Of a DNA stretch of 64,000 nucleotides, positions 46,255-60,300 are shown piece by piece. The notes below the pieces were generated by a model. It was not told the origin of the DNA and did no database searches. It saw nothing but the letters and a program-made list of their open reading frames with translations. Position numbers and translations under genes: made by a program. Every line of letters begins with the position of its first letter. Position 1 is the first letter of the stretch. This DNA comes from Blastomyces gilchristii SLH14081 (taxonomy: Eukaryota; Ascomycota; Eurotiomycetes; Onygenales; Ajellomycetaceae), in the NCBI RefSeq assembly GCF_000003855.2, contig NW_003101661.1:36546-100545 (forward strand), written 5' to 3'.

Positions 46255-49200
46255 AGAAGTATTCACAGTAGAAAGATAAAATATAGAGATTAAATATATA
46301 ATAGCATTTAAGCTGAGTTATAAATAGTAGTTGTGAACTTCAGTCTATATAATTGTGTATAGTCAAGAGCTGCTAACTCTATTAGTTATATAAGAGATAG
46401 AAATAGAGATAAAGAATCTGTAAGAAGTGAGATTTCTTATATACTCTTCTCTCTCTAAGACTTTATCTATGACATCTTTCACTGAGTGATTTTATAGAAT
46501 CAGACTTAGCACTGTAGTAATACTCACTAAAAACTCTTCATATCTATAAAAAATCTCAGTGAGGAAAAATCCCTTGTTACTATAAAGAGAAAAGAGTCTG
46601 TTACTCAGTTTCTTATTCTGCAAGATTCTTTATAATCTACAGATCTTTCTCTGACTGTTGTACAGATTCATCTTATATCTTCTATATAGAAGAGTTTCAG
46701 TTAACTCTCAATCATTTCTGTAAGATTCTTATGTAATTATTACACAGATTCATTTCACATCTTTTAATCTGAAGAGTTTCAGTTAATCTTTAATTATTTT
46801 TTTATAAGATTCTTATATAATCATTATGTAGATTCATTCTACAGATGAATCACTTTCTATAAGATTATCTTTATTAAAAAGAAGTATTTATAAGTTAATC
46901 TTTCACTCATTCTTATCAATCATCATTTTTTATCACTGTAGAGTTGTAAGAAATTTTTCATTCTTTTATCAACTCTGTAGAATTGTGAAATCAAGATATT
47001 CACAGTCTGTAATCACTCTTTATAATTATATAAAAAGATTCAGATCTGTAATTTATAATCACTCTTTATTTACTAGAGTGATCTGACTGTTCTGTGAAAT
47101 TATTCATAGTATAAATAAATCTCTCTAGAGTAGTATAAATATCTCAGATCTATTTATAAAATCTTATCTTCCTGTCTCTTTTTCTGTAACAGCTATCATT
47201 CTTATAACTATGAGTATTCTTATTCATTCATGAAGTGTTTTCACTCAGATAACAGAGAGAGAGTATTTCTAATAATATTCATATATTAATTTAAGAACTT
47301 CTCAAGAATAAAAACTTTTCAATTTTAATATCTTTATAAATAATATCTGACTACTGTTAAACTTCTTAGAAGTGTTTCTGTAACTTCTCTGATTACTTTT
47401 TATTAGCTGATAAAGTAAAAATATTATTATCTGTGATAGTATTTTCATCTCTCTCAGATCTGTCACTGCACTTAATTCTCAGATTAGTAGTTAATTCTGT
47501 ATCTCTTTCAGATCAGCTTCTGACTCTCAGCAGCACAGTCTCATTCTTTGCTATAAGTCTTCTTATAAGTAATTTCTTACAGACTTTAACTGATAGTTTT
47601 TATAAAGCTCTCAGTGCTGTCAGTGCTTTCTGTGACTTTATAGATCTATAATCATTCTCTCTCTACTCACACAATCTCTGACTAGATATATATAAATATG
47701 TCTAGATTCTCTATCAACAGTTCTCATATCACAGTATATTTCTGCAATTCTGTTCTTAATGAGAGATGAGTTCTCAGATATCTGTAAAATCTGAGTAATT
47801 AAGATAATGTGAATACTATGAATTTATAATAAGAGTTAATCTGAATAGATAAGCCTTCTCTTCATATCTTAATTATTTTCAGACTGAATACTTTAGCATG
47901 ACTGAAGAAGTAAACACAGCTTTATAAGAAGTATCTAATTATATATATAGATAATCAGTCTTTAAGACTCTGCTATAACTGTATATACTCTGATATCTAG
48001 CTTTCTTAAAGTCTGTATATTTCAGATAATTTTCATATTAAATATAATAATTATTTGTACTGTAGATATAATACTCTCTGCTTCTTTAAAGAGAAGAATT
48101 GATAGTTATGAAAGAATTAAGTATCACAGATATTAAGAATATGAGTGTGAATTTTCTTTATTTTTTTTTATTAATCTCTAAATTGTATTCACAGTTCTGT
48201 TTTTGATTTTCTTTATTTTTATCTTCAATAATAATATGATTTCTTCTTTTCTTTATATACACTGTAGACTGTTCATCTCAGTAAAAACTCATTATCTTTA
48301 TAAACTAGAATTTATAAATAACAGTATTAATATCTTTATTATAATCAGATTCTTAGTGAAGACTGTATTATTCTGACTTATCAGAATTCATAGTAAGAAA
48401 GTCATATCTCAGCTTTTACAGATATCTTATCTGCTCAGATGATTTTCAAGTGAACTCATTTATTTTATTAGAATATTTATATCACTGAATCTTGAATCAG
48501 AGTCTATAATCTCACTTCTCTGAGTTAATAATCTTCTTAATCTGATATTTTCTTTCACTCTTTAATACTTTATAAATAGAGTGATGAGTCATAAAGTTCT
48601 CTTCTAAGAATTTCTTATATTTATAAAGTAAAGAGACATGAAAAATATTATATATCTATAACTCAGATAACAGTTTTAATCTATAAAACTATAAACTAAC
48701 TTTCTTCATAATCTTATAAAATTCTATTTATAAGAGATTCAGCTTCTTACTAGATCTTCATATAATAATGTTTTTCAGACTCAGTCAGACTTTATTATCT
48801 TTCTTAAAAATCTTTATAATATACTTAGAGTTATAGTATCTCTTTTAATACTCTTGAGTCTTTTACAAGAATTTATAAGCTTTCTTCTAAATATTCTGAA
48901 TTCTCTCAGCTCATTCACAGATATTATTACACTCTATAGTATACTCTCACAGATTTATCAAGATTATTCACAGATAAGTCTCAATAAGTATCTTAAAAAG
49001 AGTTTTATCTATAGTGATATACTTTGAGTTGTTATATATAAACTCTGTAAATGATAATTAATATATTTAGTCATTCTGATTATAATTAATAAAGCACTGC
49101 AGATACTGTTTTAATATACTTATCAGATATTCTGTCTGATTATCTGTCTATTAATAAAAAGCTGTACTTCAATCTCACAAGATCTTCAGTATAGTTATCA

Positions 49201-49426
49201 GATCAGATTAGAACTTTTTTATAAAGATTAATTCTCTGTCTGAGATAATATTTAAAGATAACTCATATAATCAGATCATATTGTGAATAAAGATATAAAT
49301 TAAATTCTTTGACTTTAAGTTCTTATAAGTGAGTATAAAGTGTATTATCTTGATAAAGTGATCTACTATTATCAGCATACAATCAAAGCAGGTATTATAT
49401 ATGTTCTTACTTTCAGAGAGACTCAC
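46255..49426 (-). repeat. Right arm of large inverted repeat
   Basis: Inverted copy of 42,705-46,182 without the SINE. It contains the Gypsy C chromodomain (about 48,380-48,560) and integrase core (about 48,900-49,420) on the minus strand. A 72-codon plus-strand open frame at 47,433 is antisense to the arm's own sequence. Confidence 0.88.
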
Positions 49427-50254
49427 AAGAGCATTCATTTCTAGCTATTTCTAAGATTTCTATGAGATGAATAGAGAAGTAAATTGTTTATATAATCTGA
49501 ACTATACTATCTATAAATTCTGATAAATAGTATAAGAATTCACTATCTTCTTTACAAGCTCTTGTATCTTCAGTCAGAAGTATTTTCTTATAAATAACTT
49601 ATAAGTTCTAGTATCTATAAAATAACTCACTAGAGAAGAGTCATGACACCTTTTAATAAGTTCTATATATAGAACCTCATTTATAAGTATATAAATTCAG
49701 TTCTCTTTGTATAAGAGATTATTTAAATCTCTTTAATTCTTTATTTCTACAGAATTAATCTCTGCTATGAGCAGTTTTTAAATATACTGAGTATATTCAT
49801 TCTTCAGTTGTAGTTTAGATAATCTGAATAGAAGATCTTATAAAGACTTATACTCTGTTTTTTCTTATATCAGATCTTTCACAGTGCTTCTCAAATCTGT
49901 AAACTCTTTAGATTATAGATATTCTCTTCAAGAATTCTTATAAAGATTCTCAAAGTATTGACTCTCAGTGTTATAGAGAGTAGTTATATAGACTTCTTTT
50001 CTTTCTCTCTCTTCTTCTCTTATAGAGAATTAAGAGACTCTTCAGTTAATCTCTTTATAACACTTAGTCTAAGCATTCTGTAAAGTTTTTCTATCTTCTC
50101 TAGTTTCTCTGTGTCTGTTATTCTGATCTTCTTAAGATAGTTAGATCTGTGTGAGAGTCTGTCTGCTGAGTTTGTAGTTTTCTTAATATACTCTATCTTA
50201 AATCAGAACTTACTCAGTCTCTGAGCTCAGTAAATCTATCACTGTGAGAGTTTC
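48300..50254 (-). pseudogene. Gypsy C RNase H, integrase and chromodomain (right arm), decayed
   Basis: Extends further upstream than the left-arm copy. On the minus strand from 50,254: the end of RNase H (F-x-FKIEYIKKTTNSADRLSHR, about 50,120-50,190; compare the Gypsy pattern ALSRRPDY), the zinc-binding H-H-C-C region HHDSSLVSYF...CQN (about 49,540-49,650), the integrase core FDCMLIIVDHFIKIIHFI (about 49,340-49,390) with IISDRE, and the chromodomain. It is cut at 50,254 by the LTR of Gypsy B2. Stops throughout. Confidence 0.82.
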
Positions 50255-50574
50255 TGTGACAGGCTGCGCCTGATCAATTATATAGACTATTCTGTTACAC
50301 TTCACAGATTTCTATCACTCCGATTCTCAGTCGCTGATTCTCAGCTGAAAACCTACAGAATTTCTATTCTTCCGCCCCGAAGCTTCACTATGTACAAAAA
50401 CCTCTATTCTTCCGCCCCGGAGTTCCACCACATATGTCACCACATATACATATAAATATTCACTCTGATCACTGATTCTCACACTTTCTATTTCTTTTCT
50501 TCTCTAACATTTTTCACTTTGTTATATAAGATCTATAAATGTTATATCAATATATTCAGTGTAGATCTCTTACA
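50255..50574 (+). repeat. Gypsy B LTR, partial element B2 (5' LTR)
   Basis: TGTGACAGGCTGCG...CTCTTACA, matching 52,834-53,164 and 58,186-58,514. Contains TATATAAG (about 50,523). The block ctattcttccgcccc is present twice within this copy. It is followed by the same leader and gag as the complete Gypsy B. Confidence 0.85.
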
Positions 50575-52189
50575 CTTGAAAAACATTCATTATCTTCTTA
50601 TTAGAAATAATTACTCCCTGAGATATCTGAACATATAATAACATGTAAGAAATAGAGAAACAGTTAAACAGTTAAACAGATACTGAGTCTTCAGATAGAA
50701 GCTTGCTCATCAGTCACTCTGACTCTGTAACAAGATCTTACAAAGAGAGTAAGATCTTATAAGAAGAATATCAGTGAAAGACCTAAGAGTTCTGATATAA
50801 CAGACATATGAAATATTTATATAATAACACTTCTTTTCACTTCACAGATATCATATATCTGATAATCAATATAATCATGTCTAACAATAATATGAGAGAA
50901 CTCTCAAATATAAGCATAGATACAATATCACAGTGACTCTGAGTAATGTTGAAATTACAACAGTAATAGATAGCTGATATGCATGTAACTCAACAACTTT
51001 AATATGAGAAAATTTAACAATTAACTCAATAAGAAACTCATACAATTTCAACATCTACAGAATTGAATACAAAAGTGCTGAAAGAACACTTAGATACTTC
51101 TGTATATTTCAATGCTTTCAATCTCACTCTCTACTTATTATGAAGAATGGAAATGCTCATGTAACTGAGTATAGATGAAGATATCATCAGTTCACTAATC
51201 AATTAAGATTGATATATCAATGAATAATTGAAGAATCACATAAAAGAGAAGTTTTATTCATGAATGAAAGCATGTGAATCAGCATTGTAAATATCTGATA
51301 ATATTATCAAATATCTTGATATTCTGTTCTGAGACACTGTTATACAACAGAAAGTATTAGAATAATTACAGAGTGTTTAACAGAGAAACACTTCTCTCAC
51401 AACATTTATTCCTGACTTTGACATCAAGATCTTAGAAGCAGGTGATCAATCTTGACAGAATTGAATGAAGATTAGTATGCTTAAGAAGATACTAACTTTT
51501 AAACTCTTACACACTCTTATAAGTATAAATAAAGACCTGACTTATGAAGGCTTCTACACACAGCTCTGAATATTGAACAACTGTCTTATCAAGCTCAAGA
51601 GTATACAGAACTGTAATAGAAGATGTTACACTTATACATCTGCACTAAGAAATAACTCAGTCACTCATATATCTATATCAAGAAATAATAACAATGATAC
51701 AGATGCTATGAACTGAGTAGACTTAAATATTCATATATAAGCAAGAGTCTCTGTTATCTGAACAGGCTTCTGAGTCTCTGAGATCACTCTCAAAGAAGTC
51801 ACTGATTGATATTAATAAGAAGTATATATCAACTGTAACTGATCAGAGTATATTACTTTCAACTGTCAATCAGTCTACATGTCTTCTCACTTAAAGAATG
51901 AATCAGTGTCTGTCTGCATCAACCATGTTACATTAGAGAAGAATTTAAAAGATAACTATAAGAATGCTCTGATGAAATAGAGAAAAGATTAGCTTCTATT
52001 CAAATTCATAAGCAGAAGCTTGAAGAGATCAGATAATAATAATTTAAAGAAAAAATGATAATAAATGTAATTCTTGTATCTACTGTGATAGATAACATAT
52101 ATAATATAAAAGCTATGATAGACAGCAGTCTATGTTATTATATAATGAATAAATCTTTAATTGTAAGACATTATAATCTTCAGTGTATC
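50575..52189 (+). pseudogene. Gypsy B2 leader, gag and protease fragment
   Basis: ATG near 50,878 begins MSNNNMRELSNISIDTISQW, the gag start shared with the copy at 53,431. The capsid-like region continues with stops to about 52,030. A retroviral-type protease remnant, KAMIDSSLCYYIMN, lies at about 52,105-52,145 (active-site DSG changed to DSS). The element then stops at 52,189 where a Gypsy A LTR begins. Everything downstream of protease is missing. Confidence 0.75.
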
Positions 52190-52356
52190 TGTGATTCGGA
52201 AGAATGTACAACTGTCGGATAATAACGCGGCCGCTTCTGAACTTGCTTACAAATGTAAAGGGGTCATAGTGATCATCAATTAATTTAGTGTACAGTATAT
52301 AAGAAGCCAGTGTACATCTGTAATCATATACTAACTCAAGCAATCTTTGAATCACA
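52190..52356 (+). repeat. Gypsy A 5' LTR (167 bp)
   Basis: Perfect 8 bp ends, TGTGATTC and GAATCACA. Contains GCGGCCGC and TATATAAG. The uninterrupted form of the local Gypsy B sequence is seen at about 54,720-54,735 (cagtgtat/tct), showing that this LTR marks an insertion point in B2. Confidence 0.85.
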
Positions 52357-52833
52357 TCTGATAGTATGTCTAAAAACTGGTAAGAAGCACAGGCTTCTTC
52401 AGAGTGTGATAATTTCATCTATGAAGTGATTCATCATTATCATGTCAGTGTGATCCTAGAACATCTTAAAAGATAGTGTATAAAGAGCAGTGAGTGAAAG
52501 AGCATCTGATTGATACTGCTTCACTTGTTGAGGGAGAACTCCACGCCCAGGTGAATGCCATGTATAGTATGTGAACAGATGAGATGTGAGAAAGAGAATG
52601 AGAGTGATGAATGAGATTCAAAGAAGTCTGTTCCCTATCTAAAAGAAGGATAAAAAGAGAGAAATGGCCACCACTGAAGTCATATAATGATAACAGAAAT
52701 CATATAATGATATAGTGATATAATGATATAGTGATATAATAATATAGTGATATAATGATAGACATTGTATAATCAACACGAAATCTCTGAAATGAATATC
52801 TTTTCTAGTTAATATGAACAATACTCTTCTCTG
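52357..52833 (+). other. Gypsy A leader, interrupted by Gypsy B
   Basis: Leader between the 5' LTR and gag of Gypsy A. Has an (ATATAGTGAT)n-type microsatellite at about 52,683-52,760. It ends in CTCTG (52,829-52,833), which is repeated at 58,515-58,519 after Gypsy B. Confidence 0.7.
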
Positions 52834-53164
52834 TGTGACGGGCTGCGTCTGATCAATCATATAGACTATTCTGTTACACTTCATAGATTCTTTCACTTCA
52901 CTTCATAGATTCTTCCACTTCACTCTTGAACACATACACTTCAATTCTCAGTCATTCTCAATCACCAATCCTCAGCCGCTACAAACACGTATAGATTCTT
53001 CCGCCCTGAAGCTCCATCACATATATCATCACATATGTGTATAAATATCTATCTCAATCACTGATTTCTACACATTCTCTTTCTTTCCTTCTCTAATGTT
53101 TTTCTCTTTGTTATATAAGACCTATAATATTATACTGATCTATTCAGCATAGACCTCTTACACT
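52834..53164 (+). repeat. Gypsy B 5' LTR (331 bp)
   Basis: Matches 58,186-58,514 and 50,255-50,574. TATATAAG at about 53,114. It still contains some CpG (ccgccctg, ccgct). Confidence 0.9.
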
Positions 53165-53430
53165 AGAAAAATATTCATTATCTCCTCATTAGAAACAATT
53201 ATTCATCAAGAGATATTCAAACACATAATAACACATAAGAAAGAGAAATAATCAGTTAAAGCAGACACTGAGTTCTCAGATAGAAGCTTGCTCATCAGTT
53301 ACTCTGATCTCATAACAAGATCTTACAAAGAGAGTAAGATCTTACAAGAGAATATCAGTAAAAGATCTGAGAGTTCTGACACTCAGATATATAAGATATT
53401 TATATAATTACATATTCAACAATTGATAAC

Positions 53431-54730
53431 CATGTCTAACAATAATATAAGAGAACTCTTGAACACAAGCATAGAAGTAATATCACAGTGACTTCAAGCA
53501 ATGTTAAAATTATAATAACAACAGATAGTAAATATACATACAACTTAGTAACTTCAATATAAAGAGATTCAATAATTAATTCATGCAATTTCAACATCTA
53601 TAGAATCAAATATAAAAGCACTGAAAGAATACTTAGATGCTTCTGCATATTTCAATACTTTTAATCTCACTCTCTACTTATTATGAAGGATGAAAATGCT
53701 TATAAAACTGAGTGTAGATGAAGATGTCATCAGTTCATTAATTAATCAAGATTAATATATCAATGAATGATTGAAAAATTGCATGAAACAGAAGTTTCAT
53801 TCATGAATAAAAGCACATGAACCAGTATTGTAAATATCTGATAATATTATTAAATATCTTAATATTCTGTTCTGAGACACTGTCATACAACAGAAAGTGT
53901 TAGATTAATTACAGAGTACTTAACAGAGAAATACTTCTCTTACAATATTCATTTCTGACTTCAATATCAAGATTCTAGAAGCAGATAATCAATCTTGAGA
54001 GAATCAAATGAAGATTAATATACTCAAGAAGACATTAACTTTCAAACTCTTACAGACTCTTATAAGTATAAATAAAGATCAGACTTATGAAGATTTCTGC
54101 ACACAGCTCTGAACATTAAATAATCATCTTATCAAGCTCAAGAGTATACAGAACAGTGATAGAAGATATTACATTTCAGTCATTTATACATCTGTGTTGA
54201 AGAATAACAACAATGATACAGATGCTATGAACTGAGTAGACTTGAATATCTATATATAAGCAAGAGTCTCTGTTATCTGAACAGGCTTTCAAGGCTCTGA
54301 AATCACTTCTGAAGAAGTTGTCAATCAATATTAACATGAAGTGTGCATCAACTGTAACTGATCAGAATATATTGCTTTTAACTGCTAATTAATCTATATA
54401 TCTTCACACTTAAGAGAAAGATCAGTGTCTTCTCATTTAAAGAATGAATTAGTGTCTGTTCACATTAATTATATTATATTAGAGAAAGATTCAGAAGATA
54501 ACTATAAGAATGTCTCAGTGAAACAGAGAAAAGATTAGCTTCTGTTCAAATTTATAAATAGAAGCTTGAAGAGATCAGATAATAATAATTTGAAGAGAAA
54601 ATAATAATGAATATAATTCTTATATCTACTGTGATTGATAACATGTATAATATGAAAGCCATAATAGACAGTGATCTATGTTACTATGCAATGATAAAAT
54701 CTTCAGTCATAAGATATCATAATCTTTAGT
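53431..54730 (+). pseudogene. Gypsy B gag and protease, decayed
   Basis: Starts MSNNNIRELLNTSIEVISQW at about 53,431, parallel to 50,878. A capsid-type helical region with stops follows, then a protease remnant near 54,650-54,700. It aligns with the B2 copy throughout, and the differences are C-to-T/G-to-A on both strands. Confidence 0.72.
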
Positions 54731-57700
54731 GTATTCTCTTATTAAAACTCTGACTTCTTGCAGAATTTGATGATTTAAAAGACATTGGTATCTGTTACAT
54801 AGTGAAGTTGATCATAGATGTGAGAGAACATTAATATGAAGATGTCTATGTATATGAAGTTGATAATCTTGATTATAATCTTATATTAGAACTTGTCTAA
54901 CTATCTGAACAAGGAATCTTATTAAATGCTTAAAATAGAAGCTTGATATTCTCTAACAATGATAGGATTCATAAAGATGATATTTACAAGATTATGAATC
55001 TGATATAGATCTCTGTCAATGCATATGAAATACTATGAAAAAGAAGTTATCAATAGTAGAATTATATAATAATCTATTTCATCAGTCTGACTGATATCAA
55101 AAAGACTCTAGAAAAGTTATCCTGTGTTACAATAACAGATTCTCATACAAAACTCTGTCAATAATATCATGAATATCTAGATATCTTTTAACAAGATAAT
55201 ATTATAAACATATCTCTCTTACAAGATTCTGAAGTGAATCACAGTATCAAGTTAGAGAAAAAGAATGATAAGAATCTTAAACTGTTATAAGACTCTCTTT
55301 ATAACATGTTCTGAGATGAACTTCTTCTTCTTCAAAAGACACTCAATAATCTGTTAAATAAAGAATTCATACATATTAGTAACTCTTTCACTGCAGCCTC
55401 TATTCTCTTTGTAAAGAAATCAGATGAAGAACTTCAGTTCTGTGTGAATTATCAAGAATTGAATAGATTAATAAAGAAAGATCATTATTCTTTATCTTTT
55501 ATCAACAAAACTCTAGCTTATATTAAACAAGCTTAATAATTTATAAAGTTAGATATTATTACTGTATTTCATAAGATTCATATTACTGAAGAAGATGAGT
55601 GACTTACAGTATTCTGAACACAATATAGTCTCTTTGAATGAGTAGTCACACTCTTTGAACTGATCAATACTCTCAGTACATTTCAGAAGTATATTAACTG
55701 AGTACTTCAAGACTTTCTTGATGAATTTGTATCTACTTATCTAGATAATCTTCTCATCTTTATTGATGAATTCAGAAAGAAATATCAAGAGTATGTACAA
55801 AGAGTATTATAATGACTATAAGAAGCAGGACTATCAATTGATATTGATAAGTGTGATTTCAAAGTCAAGAGTACTAAATACTTAGATTTTATCATAGAAG
55901 CTGATAAGAGAATCTGAATGAATTTTGAGAAGATCTCTGCTATTCTTGAATAAGAGACTCTGCACACTGTGAAAGATGTATAAAGCTTCATTAAATTTGC
56001 TAACTTCTATCAGTAATTTATACAAAACTTCTCAGATATTATAAGATCACTTACAGAACTCACTAAGAAAGACTCAGTATTTTAATAATTAGCAGATATC
56101 AAAGCTGTATTTACATAGATGAAGAAGATGTTCATTAATATCTCTCTGCTGATAATATTCAATTCTGATTATAAGATAGTTATTGAAGCTGATTTCTCTG
56201 ACTATATAACAGAAAAAGCAATATTATAATATGATGATAAAGATGTTCTATAATCATATATCTTTATATCTAAGAAACTGAGTCTCACTGAATGCAATTA
56301 TGAGATTTATAATAAGAAACTTCTTACAATTATACACTGTTTAGAAGAATGAGACTCTGAACTTCAAAGTATCTTCAAATTTGAGATAGTTACAGATCAT
56401 AAGAATCTCAAATACTTTATAACTATCTATAAACTCACTGAATAACAGATGCAATGATCTGAGTTCTTAAGTTACTTTCATTTTACAATACACTACTGTT
56501 CTAGCAGTCAGAACTTGATAATAGATGCTCTCTTACAATGAGAGTAAGATATATCATTCAATATAATAGATACTCACTGAATGAACTGAGAGCACTGACT
56601 CTTAGATTCAAAGATACTAGTTGATCAAGATGAAACAGCTCACAGCACTATACATGCTTCTTCAATTAGAACTATCACTGATATCTCAACTTCTTTCAAA
56701 CCTACATTAGATGAGCTATGATATATAGTAGCTTAAACTGATGAACTTCTTCAAGCACTCACTGAAGCAGTATAATAAGAAGCACTCTGATTTCTCTCAG
56801 AATTATGTGTAAGAACTGACATCTCAGAATGTTCAATCAATGATAATAACACTCTATAATTCTGTGAATAATGCTGAGTCTCTCACTTCAAATTCTTACA
56901 TACTTAAATAATGCAAGAGATGCATGATTCATGTATAACTGATTATTCAGACTATGAACAACTGTATAGAATGATCTTTCAAGAGTTCTATTAATCTGAG
57001 ATATTAAATAGTATCAGATGCTTCATCTGAAACTGTAATCACTGTTCTTTCATTATCTTATAAAAGAACTGTAGAAAAGATCTACTGAAATCACTTAATA
57101 TTTCTAATACAATCTGATGAGATGTAGTAATTGACTTCACTATTAATCTATCTAAGAGTAAGAGTTATAGAAATATTCTGATCATCATTGATTAACTAAG
57201 TAAAGATGTAATATTGAAATCTTGTAATAAGATGAATGTTAAACAAGTCATTAAAGTCTTCTTACAGAGTTCATTCTATCAGATATATGAGTTACTGAGA
57301 TTAATAGTATCAGATCAGAGTCCTCAATTTATAAGTGCTCTTTGAACAAGAATCTGTCAAATTCTCAAGATTACACACTGTCTGTCAACTGTCTATCACC
57401 TCAAGATCAATGATATATTAGAACAGACAATTCAGACTGTAAAGAACTATTTTCATAAGTTCTATAATCACTTATAAGATGATTGATATAATCTGCTTCT
57501 ACATACAGAGATCACTATCAATAAATGAGATGTTATTTTAACAGATATAAGCTCATTCTTTCTTACACACAATTATCACATAAAGATGTTGAATCTTCTA
57601 GAGATCACACAGTTTATATCAGATTCTCACAGTTCAATTCAGATCACTGATAATATAGTAATAAAGCTTCAAAATACTCATGATTAAGTAGAGGCCTTCA

Positions 57701-58150
57701 TGACAACTGTGAAACAAGATCAAGAGAATTAAATCAATGTTTATCAAGACTCTACTGAACAATACAAGATAGAAGATCTGATATGATTGAATCTTAAGAA
57801 TATATAAATTACATATTTATCTCATACACTAGATTACTGTTATATCAGGTATAAAGTGATAGAAGTTCTAGATAATCACAACTACTGTTTTAACACATTA
57901 TCAGAGATTCATGATATATTTTATACAAGCTTGCTTCATTATACTGTCACTGATCTGTTCTCTTCTCAACTGACTTCTGACTGACAGTCACCAGACATCA
58001 TAGAAGAAGATAATAAGCTTGAGTAAGAGATTGAGAATATTGTTGATAAGAGACTTCATGACTGCAGCTGATAATATCTCATGAAATGAATCAGCTACAA
58101 TCAATTAATCTGAACTCTGAGTTCTGTGTTATTCAAAACAGCAGCTCTTG
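54731..58150 (+). pseudogene. Gypsy B pol: reverse transcriptase to chromodomain, decayed
   Basis: Reading through stops. Reverse transcriptase: AASILFVKKSDEELQFCVNY (about 55,395-55,455), then FIKLDIITVFHKI, and the catalytic signature TYLDNLLIFIDEF (about 55,735-55,770), with the second Asp now Asn. RNase H: IVIEADFSDY (about 56,177) and [13 protein letters not shown]. Integrase: zinc-region remnant CFIWNCNHC (about 57,020), core DVVIDFTINL, IVSDQSPQFISAL (about 57,310-57,350), Asn-rich YHLKINDILEQTIQ. Chromodomain: about 58,030-58,110 with KRLHDCSWQYLMKW. Such enzymes copy and insert the element; this one is dead. Confidence 0.87.
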
Positions 58151-58185
58151 ACTAATGAGAACTGCTTCTAAAAGAAGAGGACTAA

Positions 58186-58514
58186 TGTGACAGACTGCAT
58201 CTGATCAATCATATAGACTATTTCATTACACTTCATAGATTCTTTCACTTTACTTCATAGATTCTTTCACTTCACTCTTGAACATATATACTTCAATTCT
58301 CAGTTATTCTTGATCATCAATCCTCGGCTGCCATGAACATGTATAGATTCTTCCACCCCGAAGCTTCACCGTGTACATCACTACATACATGTATAAATAT
58401 TCATCTTAATTACTGATTTCTACACTTTCTCTTTCTTTTCTTCTCTAATATTTTTCTCTTTGTTATATAAGACTTATAATATTATACCGATCTATTCGGC
58501 GTAGGCCTCTTACA
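58186..58514 (+). repeat. Gypsy B 3' LTR (329 bp)
   Basis: TGTGACAGACTGCA...CTCTTACA. The differences from the 5' LTR are mainly transitions, so they do not date the insertion. Target duplication CTCTG follows. Confidence 0.9.
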
Positions 58515-58539
58515 CTCTGCTATCTAAACTGAAAGATAT

Positions 58540-60300
58540 GCAGAACCTCTTAGAGAGTTTACTTAATACAGTAAGAAAAGCAGCTGAGACTGCTGAACTG
58601 AAATTGAAGCTCTGTATGTATATAAGAATTATAAATAAAATTGAGGCCTTGTGTATGCAGTGACAGACTGAGGTGAAAGTTAAACAATAATTGATATTCA
58701 CTGTGAATCAAGTATTCACTTTGAAGAGCTTTGCTGATGCAATCATTATCATTAATAAGAATAGAGAAAACCAGGTCTTAGATCTACAGTGAAAGATTGA
58801 ACATTTATACAGACAGATTAATACACTGAATCTGAAGATCTTATCATGATTGTTCATAACCTTTTCAGAAGTGTACACATCATCAGAGACTGCTGCACAG
58901 GATGAGAATCTGAGTATAAAATATATCAAGCTGAGAGATCTGCTGAAGCTATTAAGCTTCAATAGTGACTGAAAAAATAATGCTGTAATCAGCTGACTAA
59001 GTCAAATATGATTATATTATCAGATTGAATGAGAACTCATAGACAGACAGTCGATAAAATTTTAACAAGTCTTAAGATCTGTCATATTTCTACATGAAAA
59101 AGTGAAGTCATTATAAATGACTGATGAAAAGATGAATTTCACAGACCTGAAATAATATTCATTCTCATGAATATGAAATGAGTTTTTCAAATGAATCTTG
59201 CACAACTTTGAGAAAGTGAATGTATGAGATAAATGTTATAAATACTTCACTGAGTGTAGATAAGAAGGTGATCTTATATTATACTTTACATACTTCAGTT
59301 TATACTATCTTATATTAAATAAAGAGCTTCTAACATCTTTCTGTTTACAGATCTTCATTCATAATCTTACATCTGAGTTGAGAGTGAAATGAAAATGCTT
59401 AATCTTGTAATCAGATATGATGAAAGAAGTATATAATATTCTCATTATATGAGAATAAGTGAGTCAATTATAATAGAAAATACTGCAATCAAGTATGTCT
59501 CAGCAGAGAATAGATAATCAGACTTCTATGACACAAGTTATACACTCAGACATGATGAATCTAAATTTGAATACTATTGCTAAAGCACTGAATTCTCTGA
59601 AAAAAGAATTCTTTAAGTGAAAATCTTGATATTATGAGCATTGAGCTTGCTTCAACTGCAGATATTAAAATCATGATATAAAAGATTGCACACAGTGTGT
59701 GCAGTTAAGAGAGTCAAAAAACTAGCAGAATCAGTGAGCTTGAAGACACTTACTGATAATCTATAAAAAGTCTTTAAAGTGAAAGAGATGCCTGTGTTAG
59801 ATGACTCTCTGAATTCTGTGAATATCAAGAGAAAGCAGGCTTCTGAATGAAGTGCAGGTGAGAATGAAGTGAATACTTATCTCAATATCTTAAGACCTGA
59901 AATATTAATGTATAAGAGACACTTGAGTAAGAATTGAGAGATAACTGTAAAAGTATTAGCAGACATAGAAGTATCTATATAATATATTAATAATTATATA
60001 ATCTGAAGACTGAAAGAGATTCACTGAGTAAAGAATTTCTGATGTATAAGATTGTCTGATATCTGATATTTAATATCATCTGTAAGAGTAAGAGTTCTCT
60101 TGTACTTTGAAGAATGATCTTGCTATATTTGAGTGTGAGAGCTGCAGAACATGAAATATGATCTTATTCTCAGACTTGATTGATTTCAAAGGTTCAATCT
60201 GCAGATTCAATGATGTACATATTATATATAATTGACTGATAGAAAGAAAACAGTTCATACAATTCTATCAACTGATATGAGAAGGACATTTCATGTCTCT
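58540..60300 (+). pseudogene. Gypsy A gag and protease region, decayed
   Basis: Capsid-like helical region with many stops, then a CCHC zinc knuckle CFNCRYQNHDIKDC (about 59,650-59,692), the nucleocapsid mark. A protease-type region follows in the 59,900-60,300 interval but is poorly preserved. Order and spacing fit gag-protease before the reverse transcriptase. Confidence 0.7.

Larger units (their letters stand above)
52834..58514 (+). mobile_element. Full-length Ty3/Gypsy chromovirus (Gypsy B), inactivated
   Basis: LTRs 52,834-53,164 and 58,186-58,514 with TGTGAC...CTTACA ends, 5 bp target duplication CTCTG (52,829-52,833 and 58,515-58,519), purine-rich tract aaaagaagagg before the 3' LTR. 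Internal order gag, protease, reverse transcriptase, RNase H, integrase, chromodomain. Nested inside the Gypsy A leader, so younger than Gypsy A. Many stops, mainly TGA at Trp and TAA at Gln. Confidence 0.92.
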
